Origin: Chitinophagaceae bacterium
GTDB taxonomy: Bacteria; Bacteroidota; Bacteroidia; Chitinophagales; Chitinophagaceae
Direction: 5' to 3'
DNA length: 64,000 nt
NCBI GenBank assembly: GCA_016715365.1
Contig: JADKAM010000001.1
Coordinates: 1,364,001-1,428,000, forward strand
In this document: piece after piece, positions 18,782 to 28,308 of the stretch
Layout of the letters: each line of letters opens with the position of its first letter
How positions within the stretch are numbered: the first letter of the stretch is position 1
Translations under genes and position numbers: made by a program
Notes under the pieces: generated by a model
What the model saw: the letters and a program-made list of their open reading frames with translations, nothing else
What the model was told of the DNA's origin: nothing
Databases searched by the model: none

Positions 18782-18810
18782 AAGTTTAAAGATCAGCATA
18801 GCAATAATAC

Positions 18811-19146
18811 ATGGCAGCAGAAAATGAAATAAAAGAACAGCAGGCAGCCGGTCAGAAGTTCGACTGGAAAAAGCTCATCAGCCATAAATGGGTGGTAAGG
18901 AATATTCCTTTCTTTTTGTTTTTAACCGCTCTGGCAGTATTATATATATACAACGGACACTATACCGATAAACAGGTTTTAAAAATAAGCACAACCGAAA
19001 AAAAAATAAAAGAGCTGGAATACGAATACAAGACCATTAAAAGCGATGTGATATTCCGGAGCAAAGCAAGTGAACTGATAAAAGTAGTTGAGCCATTGGG
19101 ATTAAAAGAATTAACAGAACCCCCGGTTTTACTGGGAGAAAAATAA
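18811..19146 (+). CDS. ftsL: FtsL-like division protein
   Basis: 111 residues: short cytoplasmic tail, one helix (about 33-52, IPFFLFLTALAVLYIYNG), then a coiled-coil periplasmic segment (KISTTEKKIKELEYEYKTIK). This topology, size and place between rsmH and ftsI identify the FtsL-like protein of Bacteroidota, which links FtsQ and the FtsWI synthase. Sequence identity to E. coli FtsL is low, as usual. Confidence 0.85.
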   Translation: MAAENEIKEQQAAGQKFDWKKLISHKWVVRNIPFFLFLTALAVLYIYNGHYTDKQVLKISTTEKKIKELEYEYKTIKSDVIFRSKASELIKVVEPLGLKELTEPPVLLGEK

Positions 19147-19167
19147 ATGTAAAAAGTAACAAAGAAA

Positions 19168-21291
19168 TTGGACGTAAAAAAAGACATATTGTGGAGGGTT
19201 TATCTCAGTTTCCTGGGAATAGTTATTCTTGGCTTGATTGTCATTGGTAAGGCTTTTTATATACAGCAGGTACAGGGCGATTTCTGGACAAAAATGGATA
19301 ATAACCTGCACTTAAAATATTTACCGGTAGAAGCTGAAAGAGGTACTATTTACAGCGAAGACGGAAATATGCTGAGTACTTCCGTTCCGGTTTTTGATGT
19401 GTATGTGGATTTTGCTGCCGAAGGTTTACGGGCAAAAGATGGCGAGCGGTTTAAGAATAATATTGATACACTGGGTATCTGTCTTTCAAATCTATTTAAT
19501 GATAAAACAGCCCAGGATTATCAGAAAGAGATGAAACTGGCTTATAAAAATAAAGACAGGTATTATCTGCTTAAAAAGAAAATATCATTTGTACAGTATA
19601 AAGAACTGCGTGATTTTCCGCTGGTGAAAATGGGTAAAAATAAAAGCGGCTTCATCGTTATTGCAAAAGATAAACGCATCAATCCTTACGTTTTACTGGC
19701 AAACCGTACCATCGGTTTATCCAGAGATAATGCAGCCAATGTAGGGCTGGAGCAGCGGTACGACAGTTTGCTGAAAGGCAAAACCGGTCAGCAACTGGTT
19801 AGGTATATGGCTGGTGCCTATATGCCGGTTGATGGCGGCGAAGTGGATCCTGAAAATGGAAAAGATGTTATCTCAACACTGGATACCTATATACAGGATG
19901 TTGCCGAATCTGCTTTGATGCGGATGATGGTGGGCAACAATTCATTGCACGGCACTGCCATTGTAATGGAAACTGCAACCGGTAAAATAAAAGCGATAGC
20001 GAACCTTGGTAAACAACCCGATGGCACTTACACCGAAGATTTAAATTATGGTATTGGTAAAGCCACTGAACCGGGTTCCATATTTAAACTGGCAACATTA
20101 ATGAGTTTGATGGAAGATAAATATGTAACCATAAATTCGGTTGTTGATTGCGAAGGTGGTAAGAAAAACTTTTATGGATTAACCATTAAGGATTCGCATT
20201 TGGGTACGGGAGCGATAACTGTTAAAGATGCATTTGAAAGAAGCAGTAATGTGGCTTTTGCAAAACTGGCCGATCAGTATTATCACAGTCAGCCGTCAAA
20301 ATTTATTGATCATTTACACAAATTCAGATTGGATACGCTCACCGGAATTGATCTCACAGCTTCATCCGGAAAACCCACTATAAAAAAACCAACCAACCGC
20401 AGCTGGGCCAATACCACTATTCCATACATGGCACATGGTTACGAAGAACTGGTTACACCACTGCACATGCTGATGTTATACAATGCAGTTGCCAACAACG
20501 GTAAAATGATGAAGCCTTACCTGGTAAGTTCAATCAGGCAATATGGAGTTGAAGTAAAAGCAATGAAACCACAAATACTGGTTGACAAGATCTGCAGCGA
20601 TGAAACGCTTGCACAGCTTAAAGAATGCCTGTTGGCCGTAGTTGAAGGAGCACATGGTACAGCAAGAAGCATCAAAGATTCTGCATACCAGATTGCCGGC
20701 AAAACCGGTACTGCTGTAACTGCCCTCGATAACCGTGGATATAATAAAGGGAATAAAATTTACCAGGCTTCTTTCATCGGTTATTTTCCGGCCAGTCAGC
20801 CAAAATATACAGTGGCTGTTGTTATTCAAAACAGTAAAGAATCAAAAAAGATCTATGGAGCCGATGTATCGGGTACTGTATTTAAAGAGATCAGCGACCG
20901 GCTTTACGGAAGCTATCTCAGCACCAGAAAATATATAACTGAAAACAAACCCGACAGTAACCTGTATAATTATTTTGGGATGAAAAATGAACTGAGTTCA
21001 ATCTTCACGTCTTTAAATCTTACTTATACCGATTCGGGTAATTCGGGTTACTGGAGATCGGCACAAATTAAAAATAACGCTGGTATACTAAATACACCGT
21101 CTGTTTCAAATTCAACATCCGGTTCTGTAACCCCTAACGTTGTCGGAATGGGCTTGAAAGATGCGGTGTATTTATTAGAAAATATGGGACTGAAAGTTAC
21201 CGCTACCGGAAGGGGCAGGGTAATGAACCAGTCTTTGGCTGTAGGAACAAATTTTAATAAAAATCAAAACATTGCTTTAATACTGAATTGA
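19168..21291 (+). CDS. ftsI: penicillin-binding protein, division transpeptidase
   Basis: 707 residues. Membrane anchor (about 10-30), dimerisation domain, then the transpeptidase with SIFK (Ser304, Lys307), SSN (359-361) and KTGT (512-515), and a C-terminal PASTA domain (about 650-707, TPNVVGMGLKDAVYLLENMG). It cross-links septal peptidoglycan. The start is a TTG, as no ATG precedes the anchor; 21 bases after ftsL. The stop overlaps the murE start. Confidence 0.95.
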   Translation: MDVKKDILWRVYLSFLGIVILGLIVIGKAFYIQQVQGDFWTKMDNNLHLKYLPVEAERGTIYSEDGNMLSTSVPVFDVYVDFAAEGLRAKDGERFKNNIDTLGICLSNLFNDKTAQDYQKEMKLAYKNKDRYYLLKKKISFVQYKELRDFPLVKMGKNKSGFIVIAKDKRINPYVLLANRTIGLSRDNAANVGLEQRYDSLLKGKTGQQLVRYMAGAYMPVDGGEVDPENGKDVISTLDTYIQDVAESALMRMMVGNNSLHGTAIVMETATGKIKAIANLGKQPDGTYTEDLNYGIGKATEPGSIFKLATLMSLMEDKYVTINSVVDCEGGKKNFYGLTIKDSHLGTGAITVKDAFERSSNVAFAKLADQYYHSQPSKFIDHLHKFRLDTLTGIDLTASSGKPTIKKPTNRSWANTTIPYMAHGYEELVTPLHMLMLYNAVANNGKMMKPYLVSSIRQYGVEVKAMKPQILVDKICSDETLAQLKECLLAVVEGAHGTARSIKDSAYQIAGKTGTAVTALDNRGYNKGNKIYQASFIGYFPASQPKYTVAVVIQNSKESKKIYGADVSGTVFKEISDRLYGSYLSTRKYITENKPDSNLYNYFGMKNELSSIFTSLNLTYTDSGNSGYWRSAQIKNNAGILNTPSVSNSTSGSVTPNVVGMGLKDAVYLLENMGLKVTATGRGRVMNQSLAVGTNFNKNQNIALILN

Positions 21292-22751
21292 TACTGCAGG
21301 ATATACTATATAAAGTTTCTATTCGCTCTGTAAAGGGAAATACCCATATTGAAGTAAATGGTTTGCACATCGACTCCCGTATAGTAAAGCCCGGTAATTG
21401 TTTTATTGCATTGAAAGGCACTAAAACAAACGGCGATGAATTTATTGCAAGCGCTATTGAAAATGGAGCAACCGCAATTATTTGTGAAGCATTGCCTTCG
21501 GTGATTAATGAGGCGGTTACTTATGTGCAGGTTGACAGCGCCGCTGAAGCTGCAGGTTATATGAGCCATAATTTTTATGGCGAACCTTCTTTGAAATTAA
21601 AACTGGTGGGTGTTACCGGCACAAATGGTAAAACCACTATAGCCACACTGCTGTGGAAACTCTTTACAGCAATGGGTTATAAATGTGGATTGATCAGCAC
21701 TGTGCAAAACCAGGTTGGTGAAAAAATAATAGAGGCTACCCATACCACACCGGATGCAGTTACTGTAAATGCTTTGTTGAAGCAGATGGTTGATGAGGAT
21801 TGTGATTATGTTTTTATGGAATGCAGCAGCCATGCTATTCACCAGGGCAGGATAACAGGGTTGCAGTTTGCTGCGGCATTGTTCAGCAATATCACACACG
21901 ATCACCTGGATTATCACAAAACATTTGATGAATACATCCGGGTAAAAAAATCATGGTTCGATAAACTGCCTTCAACGGCTTTTGCCATCAGCAATGCAGA
22001 TGATAAACGTGGTGCGGTGATGTTGCAGAATACCCATGCAAAAAAATATTTCTACAGCCTTAAAACTATGGCTGATTTTAAAGGAAAGATCTTAGATAAC
22101 AGCCTGGAAGGACTGCACATGACGGTGAATGAAAAAGAAGTGTACTTCCGTTTGATTGGTGAGTTTAATGCCTACAATTTACTGGCGGTGTATGGTGCTG
22201 CTGTTTGTTTGGGAGAAGAAAAAGATCATGTGCTGCAGGTACTAAGCAGCCTCGATGGAGCAGAGGGAAGATTTGATTACATGGTGAGTAAGAAAGAAAA
22301 AGTAAAAGGAATTGTTGATTATGCTCATACGCCTGATGCATTATTGAATGTACTGGCAACCATAAAAAATTTAAGGCAGGGTAATGAGCAGGTTATAACT
22401 GTAGTTGGTTGTGGTGGCGACAGGGATAAAACCAAACGCCCGGTGATGGCAGAAGTGGCTTGTGAGTACAGCGATAAAGTGATACTTACTTCTGATAATC
22501 CAAGAAGTGAAGACCCGCTCGAAATTTTGAAAGACATGCAGGCTGGTGTGAATGCGGCGGCCAAAAAAAAAGTTATTTCTATTGCCGACAGAAAGGAAGC
22601 TATTAAGACTGCTGTGAGCCTGGCCGGTAACGATGACATTGTTTTAATTGCCGGCAAGGGGCATGAAAAATACCAGGATATTAAAGGCGTGAAGTATGAT
22701 TTTGATGATAAGAAGATTTTGAATGAAATGTTTGAACTCCTGGAAAAATAA
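21288..22751 (+). CDS. murE: UDP-N-acetylmuramoyl-L-alanyl-D-glutamate--2,6-diaminopimelate ligase
   Basis: 487 residues. Mur ligase ATP loop GTNGKTT near 110, and the DNPRSEDP motif near 403, whose DNPR form marks the meso-diaminopimelate-adding enzymes, so the peptidoglycan is of the mDAP type. Starts at TTG within TTGA shared with the ftsI stop (4-base overlap), suggesting translational coupling. Confidence 0.95.
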   Translation: MILQDILYKVSIRSVKGNTHIEVNGLHIDSRIVKPGNCFIALKGTKTNGDEFIASAIENGATAIICEALPSVINEAVTYVQVDSAAEAAGYMSHNFYGEPSLKLKLVGVTGTNGKTTIATLLWKLFTAMGYKCGLISTVQNQVGEKIIEATHTTPDAVTVNALLKQMVDEDCDYVFMECSSHAIHQGRITGLQFAAALFSNITHDHLDYHKTFDEYIRVKKSWFDKLPSTAFAISNADDKRGAVMLQNTHAKKYFYSLKTMADFKGKILDNSLEGLHMTVNEKEVYFRLIGEFNAYNLLAVYGAAVCLGEEKDHVLQVLSSLDGAEGRFDYMVSKKEKVKGIVDYAHTPDALLNVLATIKNLRQGNEQVITVVGCGGDRDKTKRPVMAEVACEYSDKVILTSDNPRSEDPLEILKDMQAGVNAAAKKKVISIADRKEAIKTAVSLAGNDDIVLIAGKGHEKYQDIKGVKYDFDDKKILNEMFELLEK

Positions 22752-22754
22752 GAA

Positions 22755-22806
22755 CGTGAGGCGTGAGTGATGAGACGTGAGTTGGATCTCACGATTCACG
22801 ATTCAC
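22755..22806. repeat. intergenic GTGAG/CTCAC inverted repeat
   Basis: Words such as GTGAGGCGTGAG on the left face TCTCACGATTCACG on the right, with CGTGAG and CTCACG (22776-22793) forming a short hairpin. The 14-mer is shared with 14843-14856. It breaks the otherwise tight murE-mraY junction. Confidence 0.55.
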
Positions 22807-22843
22807 TACTGACGAATTGAAAGCTTAAGAAATAAAGCGTATT

Positions 22844-24145
22844 ATGTTATATCACATTTTTGATTGGCTTGCTAAAGAAGGTTTCCGGTTTCCGGGTATC
22901 AATCTTTTTCAGTTCATCACTTTTAGAGTGATGCTGGCAATGATATTGAGCCTGGTGATAACAACGGTGTACGGTAAAAAACTGATCAAGTTTTTACAGA
23001 AGAAACAATTAGGTGAATCGGTACGTGATCTTGGTCTGGCTGGTCAGAGTGAAAAGAAGGGAACACCTACCATGGGCGGTATTATTATCCTGCTGGCTAT
23101 TTTAATACCAACACTTTTACTGGCAAACCTGGATAAAGTATATATACGCCTGATGTTGTTGTGTACTGTGTGGCTGGGTACTATTGGTTTTATTGATGAC
23201 TATTTAAAAATAAGAGCCAAAAGAATTGCACAGGCAAAAGGTATAGCCTATAAAAAAAGCGATAGTGATGGTTTGGCAGGCAGGTTTAAAATATTTGGAC
23301 AGGTAATGTTGGGAATTATTGTTGGTGCTACTCTTTACTTTACGCCAAGTGTGGTTGTAAAAAGAGAAATTGTGAAATCGACAGACAATACGGTTCAGTT
23401 TCAAACTAAGCCAAATGCCAAGTATGATACTATAATTGTAGATGGAAAGCCAAGGGTATTTGTTGATGCAACCAGAACCATCATTACAACAATCCCGTTT
23501 GTAAAAAATCACGAGTTTAATTATGCGAAACTTTTACCGAAAAGCTGGGAAGGCTATGCATACATTCTCTACATCATTATTGTAATACTTATTGTAACTG
23601 CTGTGAGTAATGGCGCCAATATTACCGATGGCCTGGATGGTTTGGCAACGGGCGTTAGCGCCATCATTGGTATTTGCCTGGGCATATTTGCGTACGTAAG
23701 CGGCAATATAAAATTTGCCGAGTACCTCAACATCATGTACATACCCAACCTGGGAGAGCTTTCCATTTTTATTGCGGCATTTGTAGGTGCCTGTATCGGC
23801 TTTTTGTGGTACAATGCTTACCCGGCCCAGGTTTTTATGGGCGATACGGGCAGCCTGGCATTGGGCGGCATCATTGCAGCACTGGCAATCATTGTTCGTA
23901 AAGAATTACTGATACCCATTTTCTGTTTTGTGTTTTTGGTTGAGAATTTAAGTGTGATGATACAGGTGGGTTACTTTAAATATACCAAGCGAAAGTATGG
24001 CGAGGGGCGGCGTGTTTTTTTAATGAGCCCGCTGCATCACCATTACCAGAAGCTGGGTTATCATGAAAGTAAAATAGCGGTCCGTTTCTGGATCATAACA
24101 ATATTAAGTGTGGTTTTGGCAATTGTAACGCTGAAGCTGCGATAA
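22844..24145 (+). CDS. mraY: phospho-N-acetylmuramoyl-pentapeptide-transferase
   Basis: 433 residues, about 70 longer than E. coli MraY (360). Ten helices with [10 protein letters not shown], the Mg-binding FIDDYLK and [15 protein letters not shown], and the C-terminal [12 protein letters not shown]. The extra length is one loop between VVVKREIV and the KNHEFNY segment (about residues 167-235), which I know as a Bacteroidota feature. It makes lipid I on the inner membrane. Confidence 0.96.
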   Translation: MLYHIFDWLAKEGFRFPGINLFQFITFRVMLAMILSLVITTVYGKKLIKFLQKKQLGESVRDLGLAGQSEKKGTPTMGGIIILLAILIPTLLLANLDKVYIRLMLLCTVWLGTIGFIDDYLKIRAKRIAQAKGIAYKKSDSDGLAGRFKIFGQVMLGIIVGATLYFTPSVVVKREIVKSTDNTVQFQTKPNAKYDTIIVDGKPRVFVDATRTIITTIPFVKNHEFNYAKLLPKSWEGYAYILYIIIVILIVTAVSNGANITDGLDGLATGVSAIIGICLGIFAYVSGNIKFAEYLNIMYIPNLGELSIFIAAFVGACIGFLWYNAYPAQVFMGDTGSLALGGIIAALAIIVRKELLIPIFCFVFLVENLSVMIQVGYFKYTKRKYGEGRRVFLMSPLHHHYQKLGYHESKIAVRFWIITILSVVLAIVTLKLR

Positions 24146-24259
24146 AAAAGTTTTGGAAAACCAAACTGGCATTTTACAAATTGTAAAAAGCTAAGTTTTT
24201 CATGCTAACCAATATCCTCCGTAAAAACAACCAGTTCAGACTGTTTGAAGACTTGACCT

Positions 24260-24360
24260 ATTAAATTCTATGCTGTTGAAGAACCATTTTTTTAGAAGTT
24301 TAGGTTGAATTGAGTAATAAGTGAACCATTAAATTCTATGCTGTTGAAGAACCATTTTTT
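24260..24360 (+). repeat. two-copy 33-bp direct repeat between mraY and murD
   Basis: Copies at 24260-24293 and 24328-24360 are identical over 33 bases (starting ATTAAATTCTATGCTGTTG and ending in a T-run) with a 34-base spacer. The gap of 249 bases has no gene. See findings. Confidence 0.8.
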
Positions 24361-24394
24361 ACTTCACTAAAGAAGTAAGGAAATTATGTAAGTA

Positions 24395-25735
24395 ATGCAG
24401 AAGAGATTAGTCATACTGGGTGCAGGCGAAAGTGGTGTAGGCACTGCTTTGCTGGCAAAGCAGCAGGGGTATGATGTGTTTGTAAGTGATGGCGGCGCCA
24501 TAAAAGACAATTACCGGAATGAATTGAATGAGCATGCAATTGAGTTTGAAGAAGGACAACACTCAACCGAAAGAATTTTAAATGCAGATGAAGTGATGAA
24601 GAGCCCCGGCATAAATGAAAAGAATGAACTGATAAAACAGATCAGGGCCAAAGGCATAGATGTGATCAGCGAAATAGAATTTGCCTACCGCTACAAAGGC
24701 AACAGCAAAATTATTGCTATTACAGGCAGCAATGGTAAAACAACTACAACCGCATTGACTTACCATATCTGCAAAACGGCCGGAGCCGACTGTGCCATGG
24801 TTGGCAATATCGGTTTTTCATTTGCAAAGCAGATTGCTGTAGAGCCCAAGCAATTGTATGTGGCCGAAATAAGTTCTTTTCAGCTGGACGATATAAAAAC
24901 ATTCAGGCCCGATGTAGCGGTAATGACAAATATTACCGAAGATCATTTAGACAGATACGATTACAAATTTGAGAATTATATAAGCAGTAAGTACAGGGTA
25001 GCTATGAATCAACAGCATGAAGATGTTTTTATTTATAATCTCGACGATGCAGTAACTGTGAAAACAATAAACAATTATCCCATTAAATCAACACTAGCCC
25101 CCATTACTATGAGTAAACAACTGCCACAAGGAGCCTATTTGCTGAATGCAAAAATGCACTTAAAATGGAAAAATGAAGAAATGCAGATGAGTATTGAAGA
25201 TTTTGCCATAAAGGGAAAACACAATCAATACAACAGTATGGCAGCCGGGCTGGCAGCAGCTGCAGTTGACATCCGCAAGGAAAAAATAAGAGAAGCCCTG
25301 CAGACTTTTGAAAGCCTGGAACACCGGATGGAAACTGTAGCAACCATTAAGAATGTAGAATTTATTAACGACAGTAAAGCTACCAACGTAAACAGCACCT
25401 GGTTTGCATTGGAGAGTATGGAAAAACCGGTAATACTTATTTTAGGTGGCGTAGATAAGGGGAACGATTATTCTTTATTGACAGACCTGGTAAAAGAAAA
25501 AGTAAAAGCCATTGTGTGCATGGGAACCGAGAACAGGAAAATTCATGAAGCATTTGGTGATTTAGTACCGCTGATGGTGAATACAGAAAATGCAAAAGAT
25601 GCAGTGCAGTCGGCATTTCATTTTGCCAGCAAAGGCGATGTGGTTCTTTTGAGCCCTGCCTGTGCCAGTTTTGATCTGTTTAAAAATTATGAAGACAGGG
25701 GTAATCAATTTAAGCAGGCAGTTAAGGAATTGTAA
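24395..25735 (+). CDS. murD: UDP-N-acetylmuramoyl-L-alanine--D-glutamate ligase
   Basis: 446 residues. N-terminal Rossmann-like UDP domain (LVILGAGESGVGTALLA), ATP loop GSNGKTTTT near 111, NITEDHLDRY and C-terminal FINDSKATNVNSTW. Adds D-Glu to UDP-MurNAc-Ala. In the usual dcw position. Confidence 0.95.
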   Translation: MQKRLVILGAGESGVGTALLAKQQGYDVFVSDGGAIKDNYRNELNEHAIEFEEGQHSTERILNADEVMKSPGINEKNELIKQIRAKGIDVISEIEFAYRYKGNSKIIAITGSNGKTTTTALTYHICKTAGADCAMVGNIGFSFAKQIAVEPKQLYVAEISSFQLDDIKTFRPDVAVMTNITEDHLDRYDYKFENYISSKYRVAMNQQHEDVFIYNLDDAVTVKTINNYPIKSTLAPITMSKQLPQGAYLLNAKMHLKWKNEEMQMSIEDFAIKGKHNQYNSMAAGLAAAAVDIRKEKIREALQTFESLEHRMETVATIKNVEFINDSKATNVNSTWFALESMEKPVILILGGVDKGNDYSLLTDLVKEKVKAIVCMGTENRKIHEAFGDLVPLMVNTENAKDAVQSAFHFASKGDVVLLSPACASFDLFKNYEDRGNQFKQAVKEL

Positions 25736-25907
25736 CGTCATGGCGAGGAGGTACGACGAAGCCATCTCCTGAAAAATGAAATAATGCTGAGAATAAATTC
25801 TGATGTCAGTTTGATGAGCAGAAAACAAAAAGTACAAGAGTGCGACGCAACGATGATGAAAAAAGAAAAAATGCCGGTAACTAAAAAATAAGTTACACAA
25901 AACCTGA
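25736..25907. repeat. murD-ftsW gap with two dispersed repeat types
   Basis: 25736-25770 contains CATGGCGAGGAGG and CGACGAAGCCATCTCC, resembling the widely seen GTCATTGCGAGG...GAAGCAATC intergenic repeat. 25831-25890 holds an about 60-bp element around TGCGACGCAACGATGATG (25841-25858) that recurs between ftsA and ftsZ and again near 61813. No gene seen. Confidence 0.65.
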
Positions 25908-27197
25908 ATGGCCGAACAAATAAACATAAGGAATTTCTTTACACCCAACATCAGTAATATGGGTGGCAACCTGGTCAGTAAAACCAAGGGTGACCGTGTT
26001 ATTTGGGGTATTGTAATTATTCTTACGCTGGTAAGTTTGCTGGTTGTGTATAGCAGCACCGGTTCACTGGCTTATAAATACAGCCGCAGTACCGAGAGCT
26101 ATCTGTTCAAACAATTTGGATTTATAATACTGGGAGTGTTGATCATTTATTTTGCTCACCGGGTTAACTATACCATTTATTCAAGAATAGCTTTGCCGTT
26201 ATTTATTGTTTCTGTTATATTATTAATCTACACACTGTTTTTTGGTCAGACATTAAATGCAGGTACAAGATGGATAAAATTGCCTGTCATCAATATGACT
26301 TTTCAAACATCGGATCTGGCTAAATTATCGCTGTTTATGTATTTAAGCAGGCAGCTGAGCCGTAAGCAGGCTGTGATCAAAGATTTTAAAAAAGGATTTT
26401 TGCCGATCATTATTCCGGTTGCCATCACTTGTTTGTTTATTATGCCGGCTAATCTTTCAACCGCATTGCTTATTGGTGGCACCAGTATTCTGATCATGTT
26501 CATAGGAAGAGTTAGTACAAAACATATTTTACTCACCATTGGCATCATTTCAATTCCTGTAATTATTTTATTTTCTGTTGCAGTAAGTACATATGATAAA
26601 ACTGAGCACAAGGCAAAAGATATTCCGGCGATTTTTTCTGTTGGCCGGGTACCAACCTGGATCAGCCGCATACAAACTTTTATGTACAGCAATAAGGAAG
26701 ATGCCAATGAAAAACTGTTTCAGATAAACCAGGCAAAAATTGCCATTGCAAAAGGAAGCTGGTTTGGTCTTGGACCCGGTAACAGCCAGGCACGTAATTT
26801 TTTACCCCACTCTTACAGTGATTTCATTTTTGCTATTATACTGGAAGAGTACGGATTGCTTGGCGGGATCTTTATGGTGTTTATTTATTTGTTGTTTTTG
26901 TATCGCTGTATACGGTTGTACCGCAAATGCCCGTATGCATTCGGAGCCTTTTTGGCGCTGGCATTAAGTTTTATGCTGGTGATACAGGCAATAGCCAATA
27001 TGGGTGTTAATGTAAATATTTTTCCAAACACCGGTGTTACACTACCACTGGTAAGTATGGGTGGCAGCAGTTTTTTATTCACCTGCCTGTCCATTGGAAT
27101 TATTTTAAGTGTTGCAAGAAACGTAGAGCAGTTGGAAGGAGCGGCCATGCCTGCTAAAGAAACGGCTGTTGAGGGTAAGATTTTGAAGCAGGAATAA
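25908..27197 (+). CDS. ftsW: SEDS peptidoglycan glycosyltransferase
   Basis: 429 residues, ten membrane helices, with the SEDS signatures NAGTRWIKLP, GPGNSQARNFLPHSYSDFIF and PNTGVTLPLVSMGGSS. Polymerises septal glycan strands with FtsI. Position between murD and murG argues for FtsW over RodA. N-terminal cytoplasmic tail of about 40 residues. Confidence 0.94.
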   Translation: MAEQINIRNFFTPNISNMGGNLVSKTKGDRVIWGIVIILTLVSLLVVYSSTGSLAYKYSRSTESYLFKQFGFIILGVLIIYFAHRVNYTIYSRIALPLFIVSVILLIYTLFFGQTLNAGTRWIKLPVINMTFQTSDLAKLSLFMYLSRQLSRKQAVIKDFKKGFLPIIIPVAITCLFIMPANLSTALLIGGTSILIMFIGRVSTKHILLTIGIISIPVIILFSVAVSTYDKTEHKAKDIPAIFSVGRVPTWISRIQTFMYSNKEDANEKLFQINQAKIAIAKGSWFGLGPGNSQARNFLPHSYSDFIFAIILEEYGLLGGIFMVFIYLLFLYRCIRLYRKCPYAFGAFLALALSFMLVIQAIANMGVNVNIFPNTGVTLPLVSMGGSSFLFTCLSIGIILSVARNVEQLEGAAMPAKETAVEGKILKQE

Positions 27198-27213
27198 AAT
27201 GTATAATTAAAGC

Positions 27214-28308
27214 ATGGAAGCAAAACGCAGAATAATTATAGCAGGTGGTGGAACCGGTGGACATATTTTCCCGGCAATTGCAATAGCAAATGCCATTTTA
27301 AAACAGGAACCACAAACTGAAATTTTGTTTGTAGGTGCCAAAGGAAAAATGGAAATGGAAAAGATACCGCAGGCAGGATTTAAAATTGAAGGATTGGATA
27401 TAGCAGGATTTAACAGAAGTTCTTTGATAAAAAATATTGGATTGCCGGTTAAACTATTGAAAAGTTTTTTCCAGGTTCGAAAGATCTTAAAATCTTTTAA
27501 ACCAACAGCGGTAATTGGTGTAGGTGGATATTCAAGTTTTCCGGTATTAAGAACAGCGCAGGCAAATGGAATTCCCACTTTCATACATGAGAGTAATTCT
27601 TTTGCAGGAAAAGCCAATATTATGCTGGGAAGAAAGGCGAAGAAGATCTTTGTAGCCAGTGATGGCATGGAAAAGTTCTTTCCGGGTAATAAGATCATGA
27701 TAACCGGAAACCCGGTAAGAGTGAGTATCTCAAAAAGTGCAGTTACAAGAGAAGAAGGTATACAGTTCTTTGGATTGGATCCTGCAAAAAAAACAGTGTT
27801 ATCGGTTGGTGGAAGCCTGGGTGCAAAAAGTATTAACGAGGCATTGGATAAAAACCTTGAATTATTTGAACAAAACAACCTGCAACTGATCTGGCAAACC
27901 GGCAAGCCTTATGTTGAAAAAGCAAAGCATACAACAAAAGGGAAACCGGGTATCTGGGCAAATGATTTTATTACGCAGATGGAATTTGCCTATGCAGCTG
28001 CCGACCTGGTAATAAGCAGGAGTGGTGCCATGGCAATAGCTGAATTGTGTGTGATGAAGAAAGCAGTGATTTTTGTTCCGTTTCCTTTTGCAGCCGAAGA
28101 TCATCAAACAGTAAATGCACAAAATTTAGTTAATAAAAATGCAGGTATAATGATTAAAGATGGCGAAGCGTTAGCATTGTTGGTTCCTGCTATCATTGCG
28201 CTGGCAAAGGATGAAAGTAAACAACAGGAATTAAAAAGCAATATCAGCAAACTGGCAATAACCAATGCTGATGAAATTATAGCAACAGAAATTTTGAAAA
28301 ATATTTAA
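27214..28308 (+). CDS. murG: UDP-GlcNAc transferase making lipid II
   Basis: 364 residues. GGGTGGH at 11-17, GVGGYSSFPVL, HESNSFAGKAN and the C-terminal donor site with SRSGAMAIAELCV and PFPFAAEDHQTVNAQ. GT28 family. Shares one base with the murC start (TAATG). Confidence 0.96.
   Translation: MEAKRRIIIAGGGTGGHIFPAIAIANAILKQEPQTEILFVGAKGKMEMEKIPQAGFKIEGLDIAGFNRSSLIKNIGLPVKLLKSFFQVRKILKSFKPTAVIGVGGYSSFPVLRTAQANGIPTFIHESNSFAGKANIMLGRKAKKIFVASDGMEKFFPGNKIMITGNPVRVSISKSAVTREEGIQFFGLDPAKKTVLSVGGSLGAKSINEALDKNLELFEQNNLQLIWQTGKPYVEKAKHTTKGKPGIWANDFITQMEFAYAAADLVISRSGAMAIAELCVMKKAVIFVPFPFAAEDHQTVNAQNLVNKNAGIMIKDGEALALLVPAIIALAKDESKQQELKSNISKLAITNADEIIATEILKNI

Noticed and set aside
24172..24188. Terminator after mraY (TTTTACAA/TTGTAAAA)
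   Set aside because: Weak all-AT stem without a T-run; murD transcription from upstream would be expected to continue.
24260..24360. CRISPR mini-array (33-bp repeat, 34-bp spacer)
   Set aside because: Only two repeats, one spacer, no leader and no cas gene in the window; better described as a direct duplication.
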